DNA of 64,000 nt from Phyllostachys edulis (Eukaryota > Streptophyta > Magnoliopsida > Poales > Poaceae). The translations under genes and the position numbers were made by a program. Below the pieces are notes generated by a model. It saw only the letters and a list, made by a program, of their open reading frames with translations, searched no databases and was not told the origin of the DNA. Positions 23,677-34,575 of the stretch are shown here, in pieces. The stretch spans positions 58,980,488 to 59,044,487 of the forward strand of contig CM070551.1 in the NCBI GenBank assembly GCA_036346405.1, in the 5' to 3' direction. Numbering within the stretch: position 1 is the stretch's first letter; every line of letters begins with the position of its first letter.

Positions 23677-26389
23677 ATGACTTCAGATCTGAATGAGAAG
23701 AAGCTTAAAGCTACTGGAGAAGATGGGAATGCTCCCAAACAGAATCTGATCGGATGGAGATCACGTCAGGAGCACTTTCTGAGCCGGAAAGATGGGGAAA
23801 TTCTAGTCTTCCTCGCTTACATCGAGTGCGGGCTGAGGGTACCAGTGCAAAAATTCCTCCCTCGTGTTTTAGAGTATTATAGGGTGGAATTGGTGAATTT
23901 GGCCCCTAATTCCATTGCCAATATCAGCATTTTTATCTACCTATGTGAGGCATACCTGGGAGTAAGGCCCAAACTTGAGGCTCTTCAGCTATTTTTATCG
24001 GATGGCGATGTCGGGGAAATCCACGGGGACTCCTAGAGAATGCACGCGCCTTCATGACGGAAGGCAAATGAGTACATCCAAATGTACTCAAAATCCTCGT
24101 GGTCGCTATGGAAAAAGAGCTGGTTCTACATGACGGTTATAAGGGATGATGGCCTTTACTTTGTCGGAATTAAGGCTAATGAGAATCCCAAGTGAAGAAA
24201 GACCGTGGAGAAGGCAGGATTGATCGAAAAATGGGTGAATGCCATCTATGACCTGAGGGTCAAGGGCTTGACTTCCTAGCATGTGGTGAGGGATTTCACC
24301 AAATACCAGATTAGTCCTTTGAGGCTCCGAACTCATTCCCTGCTCTGGTCCATTGGTCGTGATGAAGCTATCTCAGGAGGTGGTAAGTTTTTGAGAAAAG
24401 CTCCGACCAGTATGATTTATTATTTGATTATCGTAATACCTTAAAATTTGCTCTTATCTCCTTCCTTCTTTTTTTTAAAGGACTTTCTACTGAGGAAATC
24501 ATAGAGCGGATCAGGATGATCTGCGCTGGAGAGCCTGGTGAAAAGGTTGCATTCCCTGATATCTTGGCAATAGTCTCTGTTGAAGAGAAACTGGCAAGAC
24601 TTAAGGTGGATAATCAAACCTCTTTTATCATGTATACATATATATTCTCCGAGCAGTTTATTGATCTTGCTCCATTTTTGTAGTCGGTTCGGTTACGAGT
24701 TATACAATCAGGTGAGGATCAATATCCCACCGTGGTTACGACCGATTCGTGCTCTGATGCACTGGAAGAACATGAATCTCCCAGGGTAATAGAGCATGAA
24801 AGAAGAATATATATACTTTAGATAAAAAAAATTCATCACCTAACCAAACTCATTTTTTTATTTAGGTGGAGAAAATGAAGGTCCGCATAGCGAGTCATGA
24901 AACTATGGACTCCAGCTTTGGTCATTCTCGACCATACGCTTGTTACCGAAACAACTGATCTGGAGGTTGATGAAACCACTCCCTCTCATCTGATGGTCAG
25001 GGATACTATCTTCGACCAATTTGTCGAGGATATTGCCTCTGATATCCTGTCAAAGGATGTGAGGGGTTTAACCAACCCTGCCGATTCAGAACCGGCGAAT
25101 TTGGTTAAGAAAAGGAAGGCTGGCGGTACAAAGTTTACTCTACCGCATTTCAAAGTCAAATCCAAGAAACTAACTAGGTATGTACAAATGAAAGAGCTTG
25201 TATGAGTGCATACCTTTAATAATTTCTTGATGATTTGGTGTTTTGAACTCCCCTTCTTTGTTTTGTACAGTCTTCCTGTTTTGGCTGATTCCACTGAATC
25301 TTCCTGAGGACCCGGCACCCGTGGAAGTTATTGACCAAAGCACTTCCCAGGACAAAGTTCCCGAGGAAACAGTGGTCGAAGAAGCCCTCGAGCAGGTGTC
25401 AAAGCCAACGGTTGAGTTGGATCCATTGGTGGTTCTAATTCCTTCTGCGGAGGTAAATGCCCTTAAAGGCCCTCAACAGGTTCTGACCAATGTTGGTAAT
25501 CCCTCTTGACCTGACAAGTTTCCTTTTCACCCCTGATTTATCGAGGATAAGGAACTTGACGAGGCATGGGGAAAATATCGGATCATCAAATCAAAATGCG
25601 CCCCGATTTGATATTTGATGCTTATAATGATTTGGCAATCCGGGTAAGTATCTACGACCAGTTCAATAGTCTTTCTTAAAGTTTATAGGAAACTTTAAAG
25701 AAAGAATGTTTATTTCAGAGCATATGGTCGAGAACTTCACCGTGGTCTGAGGATCGACCCAAATAATTAAGGACTTGGAGCAAAAGCACTCAATTGGAAA
25801 GTAAGGACCTTCCTCTTATCCTATTTCCTTCTTCAATGCTTTGTCCTTCTTTAATTATTCTCCTTATCGCATTCAACAGATTTGGAAAAATAAAATAAGA
25901 AGTCATGGTGGTAAAGCCAAAATAACTTTGAAGAAGAGAATCAAAGCTAAGGATCGATCGATTCAAGAGGCGCCAACCAGAATGAGACACCGAACAAGAG
26001 AATTGAAGGTAATAGGTCGAGACTTCACTTATTATCTCCCTTTGATTATGTTGTGCTTTACTACTTGTTTTACTCGTGTAGAGCAAACGCAAGCGCTGAA
26101 CAGAGCCGAGAAGGCTCTGGATTTTGAGCAGGGAAAGGAGGCAGCTCTTGTGCAGAATCTTGATGACAAGATTCATGCTTTGAACAAGATGATTTTTGAC
26201 ATGGGATCTGGATCAAGCATGTCTAATTTAAGAGATCCAATGGAAAAAGTGAACTACTTGGGCCAACTTCTAGAAGATCTCAGTGGTCTGCTCAAAACTA
26301 CTCGAGAGAATTATGCCCAAACTATGAAAGAAGGCATTGTTATCGAGTTAGTTTTATACCGCAAACCGAAAGCTTCCGACCTCTATTAA
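23677..26389 (+). pseudogene. Antisense accessory gene of Tat, multi-exon, putative gypsy type transposon domain
   Basis: Runs opposite to pol. Residues 1-119 (23677-24036) resemble the plant family named putative gypsy type transposon (Pfam PF04195): C-G-L-R-V-P, then L-A-P-N-S-I and L-C-E-A-Y-L-G. The frame continues to about 24380 through two nonsense codons (TAG, TGA). Good splice signals follow: GTAAGT at about 24382 to TTTAAAG at 24480; an acceptor at about 24683; a donor at about 24787 and acceptor at about 24866; GTATGT at about 25177 to TACAG at 25270; and an acceptor before 26083. The C-terminus (26083-26389) is a charged coiled coil. No catalytic residues are known for this family, and the exon chain is my reconstruction. 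Confidence 0.65.
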
Positions 26390-27517
26390 TCTCCAAGCCA
26401 TTGAGGATGACTTCAACCGCTCGCCTCGATGAGGCGCCCAAGCTTATGGAAGAATTTAGGTCACTTGGAGACAAAATTGTAGAGGAGATGGAGGTCTAAT
26501 CTCCATGAAGCATTAATTAGTTTGGAGATTTTCAAGAGTAGGGCATTGTAATATAAGAATTGTAAACAAAACTTACCTTTGTGTCATCAACAATCATCTT
26601 TTTGTCCCATTGACTTTTTATTTTTGAATTTCTCGTATACTCCCTAGCCCCCGACTGCTTTGTAGTAGAAGAGCTTTACTAGAGAAGCAGTTTAGCCAAG
26701 AAGGATAAATAAAAAGCCGAAACCACTGTTTTGAGGGTTTATACTAATCATAAGACAAAACTGATCGTAACAATACTAGGAAATCACTTTGGTCGGAACC
26801 AGTGTATAATTTCGACTAGTTATAGATCTTGTGTTTGTCATGATCCGAAATACCAAACAAATTTGTATAAGGTCGGAAAAAGATTTATTGTATTGACAAA
26901 AGTAGAAATGCAAGAATGCATGAAAAAGATAAGTGATCGATTTATATATACGACCCAAAACTGGTTGGAAAATACTTGTTAAGAATAGAAGATATAGAAA
27001 ACATTTCGCAAAATGTGCCTGTGCTCAAGTCTCGACCGGCAATGAGGATCGAAGAAAAGAACTGCCGCTAGGAAGCTCCTTCTAGTGGGCAGGACCACAT
27101 GCGAAAAAGGAGAGACTTCGACTAGGAGGCTTTCCGTGTCCCGACCAGTAGCCAAACGAGAGTAGAACAGATTTTTGAAATGAAGAAATATAGTCTTCAT
27201 AACCTTAATAGTATAAGGCAATCGCATGAAGTTTTTTTATTATGCTTTGTTTACTCAGATGGTCACAAGATGGAATCATTCATGGAATGATTATGACTTG
27301 GACCTATACAGCGTATGACACAGATGTCGTTGCTAAAGAGTAACAGAGATCCTGATAAAGGATATTAGAGAGAAAAAATTGTCTTCTCCGACTATTTTAA
27401 ACAACAATAATAGGTGACCAGAATATAGGTATAGATATATAAACCATATCACTCGTCGAAAAGAAAAGAATGAATGCATTAATGAAATAAAAAGAATTGA
27501 AATAATGTAAAAAAGAA
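26390..27517. other. Tat spacer between antisense gene and pol
   Basis: AT-rich, no coding region on either strand that I can support. It holds a second polypurine-like motif at 26644-26655 (reverse strand GTCGGGGGCTAG). Confidence 0.6.
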
Positions 27518-28560
27518 TTAGACATAGAACTTACGCAATTGATCAATGTTCCAAGAATTTGACAAAACTTGCCCGTCCGACATGGCTAGTCGTACAGAAC
27601 CTGGTCGAGTGACTTCGACCACAGTGTAAGGACCTTCCCACTTGGGAGAAAGTTTGTTGCGATTTGCCTGATTCTGAATTTTCCTGAGAACTAGATCACC
27701 TACAGTAAGGCTACGAGGTTGCACCTTACGACTATGGTACCTTCGCATGGCTTGTTGATATACTGCTGATCGTACCAGGGCTTGGTTTTGTCGTTCTTCA
27801 AGGAAATTGATGTCGTCGAGTTGCCGCTCATTCCGATCACTTTCGCTGAAACAATCAGCCTCGAGAAAAGCCAAGTTTTAGTTCTGGAGGAAGCATGGCT
27901 TCAGCACCATAAACCAAGAAAAATGGTGTTTCACCGGTTGCACGACTAGTTGTGGTTCAAACGGCCCATAATATAGACGGGAGTTCTTGAACCCAAGCTC
28001 CTAACCGTTTGATTAACTGGTCGAATACTCGGCGTTTGATCCTCGCATGATGAAACCATTGGCTCGCTTAATCGCTCCATTGCTCATGGATGAGTAACCG
28101 AGGCAAAATGAACCTTGATACCAAGTTCATCGCAGAATTCTTGGAATTGACCGCTTGAGAACTGAGCACCATTGTCTGTGATTATACGAATGGGTACACC
28201 AAATCATGTGATCACATTTTTTGTGAGAAATCTCTTAGCGGCCTTAGTTGTAGTTTTAATAACAGGCTCGGCTTCAATCCATTTTGTAAACATGTCACTC
28301 ATGATGAAAAGGAATTCAAGCCCCCGGTGCTCTTGGGAAAGGTCCTGAATGTCCATCCCCAGGTTGCAAAAGGCCAAGAAAGAGGAATTGTTTGTAAAGC
28401 TTGTGCCGGCTGATATACTTGTAGGCTATGAAACTGACATTGTACGCACTTCGTCACGAGCTCTTTTGCATCATGAAGGGCAATTGGCCAATAGTATCCT
28501 TGCCTGAAGGCTTTACCGACCAGTGTTCTGTAGGAATGATGTGCTCCATGCACTCTTCAT
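27518..28560 (-). pseudogene. pol: Tat integrase, broken
   Basis: Minus strand, the last domain of pol. The zinc-binding segment (M-H-G-A-H-H-S-Y-R-T then C-V-Q-C-Q-F) lies at 28553-28440. The catalytic core includes I-T-D-N-G-A-Q-F near 28180. The C-terminal domain (K-L-S-P-K-W-E-G-P-Y-T-V-V) is in an intact 118-codon frame at 27874-27518. The stop after R-K-F-Y-V matches the usual end of Tat pol. There is no chromodomain. Frameshifts lie between 27875 and 28298. Confidence 0.82.
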
Positions 28561-28829
28561 GGATTTCAGCTTAGCAACTTAATGCCATCCGCTTGAGATA
28601 TGCATCTCATCAACACTCCGTGAGATCCTCGTTTATACAAGGTACGTTCAATCAGAGTGTATGATTTGGCTTTTCGTGCGAGACGATCAGCCTCTACATC
28701 ATCTTCTGGAATTATGTCATGCCGAAGATAATTGTAGATCGATGTCATCTAGTCTCTACCTTGATCGTGACAATGCCAACCGTCAACGACCTGTGGAGCA
28801 TCCATGTTCTCACGATCGGTTTGTACGAC

Positions 28830-29291
28830 CTATAAGGAATCATGCATGATCTCGGAAGGCTCGACCACCGAGGGTGAATCGAGTTCCTTGAGAAAAACTT
28901 CGGGCGGGACGGTTGTCCTCGTGGAGGCCATCCGTGCCAACTGGTCTGCCAGAAAGTTTTCCTTTCTAGGAATATGCTGGATTTGAAAACCGAAGAAGTG
29001 ATTTTCGAGTTTCCGTACTTTCGCTAGATAAGATGACATCTTGGTACTCGAGCATTGATACTCTTTCCCTACTTGATTCGCTACTAGTTGAGAATCGCCT
29101 TTCACTAGTAATCTGCGAATCCCAAGCGAACGAGCTACTCGGAGTCTTGCTAGTAAAACTTCATATTTTACCATATTGTTCGTGGCAGAAAAATTTAACT
29201 GGATGGCGTACTTGATGTGTTCGCCAGTAGGGGATATCAAGACAACTCCAGCCCCCGAGCCTTTTAGCATCAAGGAGCCGTCAAAGTACAT
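28830..29291 (-). CDS. pol: Tat archaeal-type RNase H domain
   Basis: An open 153-codon stretch on the minus strand with the acidic set of an archaeal/plant type RNase H: Asp in Y-F-D-G-S, Glu in K-Y-E-V-L-L, Asp in V-K-G-D-S-Q-L-V and Asp in L-A-D-Q-L-A. A second RNase H of this kind between the retroviral-type RNase H and integrase is a known hallmark of the Tat lineage, where the first domain has lost residues. This is one of the best preserved pieces of the element. It is part of the polyprotein, so its own start codon is not meaningful. Confidence 0.85.
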   Translation of the reverse strand: MYFDGSLMLKGSGAGVVLISPTGEHIKYAIQLNFSATNNMVKYEVLLARLRVARSLGIRRLLVKGDSQLVANQVGKEYQCSSTKMSSYLAKVRKLENHFFGFQIQHIPRKENFLADQLARMASTRTTVPPEVFLKELDSPSVVEPSEIMHDSL

Positions 29292-29423
29292 TGTCCACTC
29301 ATCGTGGTGTTCGTACTCTGGTCTTGGGTGGGTTCAGGGTTTGTCCAGTCGGCAATGAATTCTGCTATTGCTTGGGACTTAATTATTGTTCGTGAGATGA
29401 AATGGAGGTCGAACGCCCCTAGC

Positions 29424-30900
29424 TCAACCGCCCATTTTGCTATTCAACCTGATGATTCCCTGTTTCCAAGGACTTGACCAAGGGGATACCCGGTTGGTAC
29501 GACCACTTTGTGGGCCTAAAAGTAGTGCCTTAGCTTCCTTGAAGACATAAGGAGACCATAGAGCAACTTTTGCATCTGTGGGTATCTTTCCTTTGGTCCA
29601 TGTAAGACTGAGCTCACGTAGTAAACGGGTCATTGGATGTTATTCCTTTCTACGACCAGTACACCGCTAACTGTCTGTGGTGTTGCTGCCACGTAAATTA
29701 GCAATGTTTCCCCCGATCTCAGAGAGACTAAGACCAGGGTTTTCGTAAGGTACTTTTTAAGTTCTTCAAAGGCATCGTTTGCCTCTTTAGTCCACTCAAA
29801 ATTTCCATGTTTTCGAAGAAGCTTAAAGAAAGGTAATCCTTTTTGCCCTAACCTTGCTATGAAACGACTTAGCGCTGCCATACAGCCGGTTAGTTTTTGG
29901 ACCTCCTTCTTCGTGGTCGGAGGGCGCATCTGGTCGATGGCCATTATTTTTACTGGATTTGCTTCAATACCTCTAGCCGAGACTAGGAAACAGAGCAGTT
30001 TTCCAGTAGAAACTCTGAACACACACTTTTTCGTATTCAACTTGAGGTTATGTCTTCTCAAGTTGTTGAAAGTTTCTTGTAAGTCAGGAACGTGATCACC
30101 AAATATTGGTGCTCTTTTACGACCGTGATCATCAATGTAGGCTTCTAGATTCTCACCTATTTGTGGGCTAAAGGTTTTTTGCATCAACCTTTGAAAAGTT
30201 GAACCAGCGTTTTTGAGACCAAATGGCATCTTAACATAGCAGTAAGTGCTATATGGGGTGATGAAGGAAGTTTTCTTCATCTTCTTTACACATATTAACT
30301 GGTGGTACCTCAATACGATCTAAAAACTTAGTAACTAACACCTAGAAGTGGAGTCTACAAGTTGGTCAATGCGTGAAGGGGAAAATCATCCTTCGACATG
30401 CTTTATTGAGATCTCAGAAAGTCGATAAACATTCACCATTTCCCATTATACTTTCTAACCATCACAGATTGGCGAGCCATTGAGGGTGGTCGACTTCACG
30501 AATAAATCCAGCCTTGAGGAGTTTGTCAATATCTGACTAGATTGCTTCCTTCCGATCAGGTGCAAAATGCTGCAGCTTCTGCTTGATCGATTTTTTGTCG
30601 CCGAGAGCTAGCTCGTGCTCAATCACCTTCGGGGACTCCGCATATCGAACGCCATAGGCTTAACACGCCCCGATTTGCTCGGAGGAAGGAGACGAGTGAC
30701 TCTTCCTATTTTGGGTCAAGTCTTGCCCCGACCAGAATCTTGCGGGTAGATGAGTTAGTGTTTCCTGATCCAAGTGACGACTTGGCGCTGTCCGGAGAAG
30801 CGCCTTTGTTGAGTGGTACTACCTTTGTCTGGTCAGAAGGCTTGGGTGTCATCTTCGCCTCGAGTGGTTGACTGCATGGTAGATGGATTAGCCTCTCGTC
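29424..30900 (-). pseudogene. pol: Tat reverse transcriptase and degenerate RNase H
   Basis: The main open stretch is 30313-29630. It reads T-Y-C-Y-V-K-M-P-F-G-L-K-N-A, then the catalytic Y-I-D-D (about 30138), thumb, and a connection ending L-L-I-Y-V-A-A-T, where the first RNase H Asp is absent, as is usual in Tat elements. The N-terminal fingers (30314-30540) and a further segment (29424-29633) are frameshifted. The region 30184-30900 corresponds to the left edge of the window (1-717). Confidence 0.82.
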
Positions 30901-31440
30901 GAAGTTCATCGACCAGCCAAAGGATTTCGATCACACACATAAGCCATTTTCGATCTCCTCGACCAGTGATGACTCCTTTGGTCCCGGCATTTTCAAACTT
31001 TGATAACCGTAATGCGTGGCTATCAAGAACTTTGCTAATGCTGGTCGACCAAGGATTTCGTTGTATGCGGATTCAAAGTTTACCACATCGAACAGAATCT
31101 TTTCTGTTCGGAAGTTATCAGGCTTTCCAAATGTAACCGGTAGGGAAACCTATCCTATTGGTTTAGCGGTGGAGCTAGGAACTATGCAATGGAAGGCATA
31201 TTTCACTGGTTTCACCTTCGACTGGGACCTCGTGATTTCTTCTAAAGCCCTCAAGAAATAATATATTCAAAGAGCTACCTCCATCTATCAAGACTCGATT
31301 AACCCTACAATTATTAACAGCTTGGTTCAACAACAATAGGGAACCTACCGGTCGAAGTCGAAGGATGGGGCGCTCTTCCCATCAAGGAGATTGCCGTGTC
31401 CGACCACTTTGATGGTTTGATGATGGTCGGAGATTCGACG
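30901..31440 (-). pseudogene. pol: Tat protease and PR-RT linker, broken
   Basis: The reverse strand at about 31262-31310 reads V-L-I-D-G-G-S-S-L-N-I-L, the Tat-type aspartic protease site (D-G-G in place of D-S-G). Downstream, near 31110-30940, lies the linker with F-D-V-V, K-F and P-G-P-K-G-V-I-T motifs. Frameshifts prevent a continuous protein. Confidence 0.7.
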
Positions 31441-31454
31441 AGGTTGACCTCCCG

Positions 31455-33819
31455 CTACATGGCCTTCAGATGACGTCTCGACTCGTACGAAGAAGACCCG
31501 CCAAAGATCATGTTGACCGTATGTTGAGGATCCTGGTACTCCATCTCTTCGTCGCCATCCGTGTCCTTTTTGGAACTCGTCTCTTCGGGTTCTTGTATTG
31601 CGAGAAATGGTCCTTTACCTGGATAATAATCCTCTAGTTTCTTTTGCCAGACTCGACAGGTGCGTAGATCATGCCCTTTTTGCTGGTGAAGTGCACACCA
31701 CTTCTTATTTTTCTGGAATGCTTCGGTCGGAGCTTTTGCTTTGCCTCGACTGGTATAGTCCTTTTTACCCTTTGTGAACTTTTCAGGAATCGCTAGGATT
31801 TCCTTATCGTTGGTTCTGCGGTTCTTTTTCTTCTTGAGAGGCTTCTTATTCTTTTTCTCTGGTTTGTCCAGGCCGGGCTGGGGAACCTTATCTTTTCGAT
31901 CAATGGCTTCACACCACTCGATTGCTTCGCTAGCGGTGGCATACTTGTCGGCCATGTTAAAAAGTTCGACGGTTGTTCATGGAGGGTTCATGGCTATGTC
32001 CTCCATAAACCGTCGATTCCTCAGCTGCTTTTAAAAGCCTCGATAACAGATGACTCTGCGACCTCCCAGATAGAATTACGAACCTAATCAACCTCTTGAT
32101 GTATTGACGTAGCGCCTCATCGAGCCTCGCCGATTCGTGGAGATCGCCTCTTTTCCAAGGCGGTCATACGCACTCGAAGTTGGCAATTAGAAGGTCGCAG
32201 AGTTACTCCCAAGTATAGATTGATCCGACTGGTAAGTTTAATAACCATGACTGGGCAAACCCTTCGAGCACGGTGGGTAGATAGTTAGCTATCACATTCT
32301 CATCGCCACCAGCAGCTCTGATGGAGGTGGTGTATATTTGGAGAAACTCCAATGGGTTTTGAGTGCCATTGAACTTGTCCAAATTGGTCGGTCGGAACCG
32401 GTTAGGCCAACGCACAGCTTGGAGCCCTGTAGAGAAGGCTCGACAACCTGTGATCGATTCATGGCTCCTTCTTTGGAAAGGTGCTGGATTGTAATCGGTC
32501 GGAGACCGGTTCCTGAGGTTGGAACGCTGGAGCTCCGGTGTGCCGATCCGGTTGTAGACATTGGTATGATGCCTTCGACTGCCTGCTTGATTTAGACGAT
32601 GTCAGAGATCGTCAGGTCCAAGTGGTGGTTCTTCTCGACATGGTGGGGGAGTGGCTTCCTGGAATAGCCTTCTCCCCTCGTGAATCCTTGGTTGGAATCG
32701 CCGAGGAGGTCTTAGTATCGATTGTTCCCTAGTACGACCATTTTGTCCTCTGCTGAGGGAGGAACGTTGGGATGAAGTCATGGTTTGACTCCCAGAGACC
32801 TTTTGTTCCCGGTATGCTTCCGTGCGTTGCATGGTCTGTTGGAGAATTTCCGATACTTGGCGTACTAGCTATACAAGGCCTGGAGTTTCGGCTAAAGCAG
32901 GGCCAGAATTATTCAACATATCTTGAACTCGTCGCAAGTTTTATACAGTTACCAAAGGTCTCGGGGGGTTCAGACTGGTCGTAGATATACGCAGGTCTGA
33001 ACCTTCCCCCGACCTCCGGATTTGTTCTGTCCTATCAGCTACTCTTGGTGGGCAAAGTGCAAAGTAGTTAATCGATGGACGCCGATCAACTCGTTGTCTC
33101 TGGAAGTTGGTGCTGACGCCCGTGATCATCTCTACAATATGTGGTGATAAGGCAGAGTGTGTAGGACTATGTAAGGCATCTTGATTTGCATCTCCGATTG
33201 CATTGACCTCGTGCCTCTAGTAACGATCTTTCAATGAGCTTCCATCGTAACTAGTGGAGAGTTTTTCAATACTTCTGTTAGAAGTTTCCACAACGGAGAG
33301 TAGTCGGAGATGAGCACCTCTTTCAATGAGCTTCCATCTGGTGGACTCAGCCTGATTCGGCGAACCACCGATCGTATGCGGAGCCTTATCATCCCCACAT
33401 GGCCTACGACCAGTGGAGGTTTCATCGACACCGTTACCAAGTGTCGGCTTGCTCTTGGAATTGCCAGAATGCGTAGGTGAGTATCTTTCAGCCATAATCT
33501 CATCAAGAGTATAAAGATTCTCGGATTGTGGTGTTGAAATTTCATCACCTATTTGGCCTGTCGGAAGGACCGGGCTTGGAGTAGCTTCCGGACATTCCAA
33601 GCTGGTCAGAATGGCTGGAAGCGCCACTTGTTGTAATGGTGGATCCTCATCCATCTGGTCGGCTTCGTTAATGTCGGTGAGGTGCGAATCGGCGGAGGAG
33701 GCGGAGGAGGATGACATACCGTTTTCTTGCATGGCACGGATGCATCCTTCCATGTCGAGGTCAGCGTAGTCCGCCAAGTCGAACCAATTCTCCTCAATAC
33801 AAACCCCGAGCGTAGTCAC
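31455..33819 (-). pseudogene. gag: Tat gag, in several open pieces
   Basis: The N-terminal frame 33819-33217 (200 codons) is acidic and Ser/Pro-rich. The gag core (F-R-P-T-N-L-D-K-F-N-G-T, then S-W-L-L-N-L-P) lies at 32415-32203. The C-terminal frame 31955-31455 (166 codons) holds a lysine cluster and a knuckle-like C-A-L-H-Q-Q-K-G-H-D-L-R-T-C (Cys, His, His, Cys in the Tat spacing). Frame changes lie at about 33217, 32600-32415 and 32200-31955. The start at 33819 is 70 bases inside the primer site. Confidence 0.8.
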
Positions 33820-33888
33820 ATCAGTGATTATGGGGAATGAGCGAGGATTTGATGAGCGGAGAGTTTCTTCAGGAAACTTGCATCTTCT

Positions 33889-33906
33889 TCCCCACGGACG
33901 GCGCCA
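33889..33906 (-). other. Primer binding site of Tat copy 2
   Basis: The reverse strand reads TGGCGCCGTCCGTGGGGAA two bases inside the 5' LTR. The first ten bases fit tRNA-Asp(GTC), the rest does not. Confidence 0.7.
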
Positions 33907-33908
33907 GC

Positions 33909-34575
33909 TGTCGACGATCGAATCGTCGATCTTATGAAATGAAAGAGGAAAATCTCTTAGCGGCCTTTATTGATATGAACTGGATTTACAAGGGGGTGCT
34001 CACGACCCGACTGGGGACTAATCCTAATTACACTGGATGTGAAGATTGCTATCTTGCTTGTCTCAGTTTGCCTCTTCATCTGTAGAACTTGTGTTGATGT
34101 TCCGATCTGCCCTTTGGTCTTCTATGCTTCATCCTTAAGTAATTTTTGAAGGGGTGGCAGTTACTCCTAGAGAAGGTGTCCTTGTGAAGCGTTGCAACTG
34201 GTTGGGGCTTAGCGCATAGTTAACAATGTGTTTAACTACACGACGGTTTAGTGCCCGAGAGACATCAAACCGTATGGTAGTTGTTGTCAGTATCTTGAGG
34301 ACTATCTAACCGTGTGGTATGAAGTATACAACATATGCCATATTCATCTCACGGTAAGAATGTATTCGGGATTAGTTATTACCACTAGTTCATAGTGTTT
34401 CCGAGTAGTTACCTGGTCGGAGGCTAGGTATAGGACCTTGTCCGACCAGGGTATCCTTATGTAACCTCTGGAATCCTCACAACCAGTGAGGTCGTTAGCC
34501 TTAGGGGTTACGACCATGAAGACGTATGGTCTTTTATTGTGTAAAAATAATACATAGAGGTTTTAATCCTCGTCA
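33909..34575 (-). repeat. 5' LTR of Tat copy 2
   Basis: 667 bp from TGTCGACG to CCTCGTCA in plus orientation, near-identical to 3690-4343. It is followed by ATTAC (34576-34580), the target duplication. Confidence 0.9.

Larger units (their letters stand above)
22586..34575 (-). mobile_element. Complete Tat-lineage gypsy retrotransposon (copy 2), 12 kb
   Basis: Minus strand. From right to left: 5' LTR (33909-34575), primer site, gag, protease, RT with RNase H, archaeal-type RNase H, integrase, a spacer, an antisense multi-exon gene, a polypurine tract and the 3' LTR (22586-23271). Having two RNase H domains and a convergent antisense gene is established for Tat-lineage plant elements such as Retand and Grande. 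Its right flank carries ATTAC, matched at 21813-21817 rather than directly at its left LTR end. LTRs are clearly diverged, so it is older than the SIRE and B insertions. Confidence 0.9.

Noticed and set aside
23677..24036. A DNA transposase, as the family name of the antisense protein suggests
   Set aside because: No DDE-type catalytic residues or terminal inverted repeats; the position opposite Tat pol fits the known antisense accessory ORF of this lineage.
25790..26176. 128-codon minus-strand ORF
   Set aside because: It is the shadow of the antisense gene's coiled-coil exon and flanking intron, with no conserved content.
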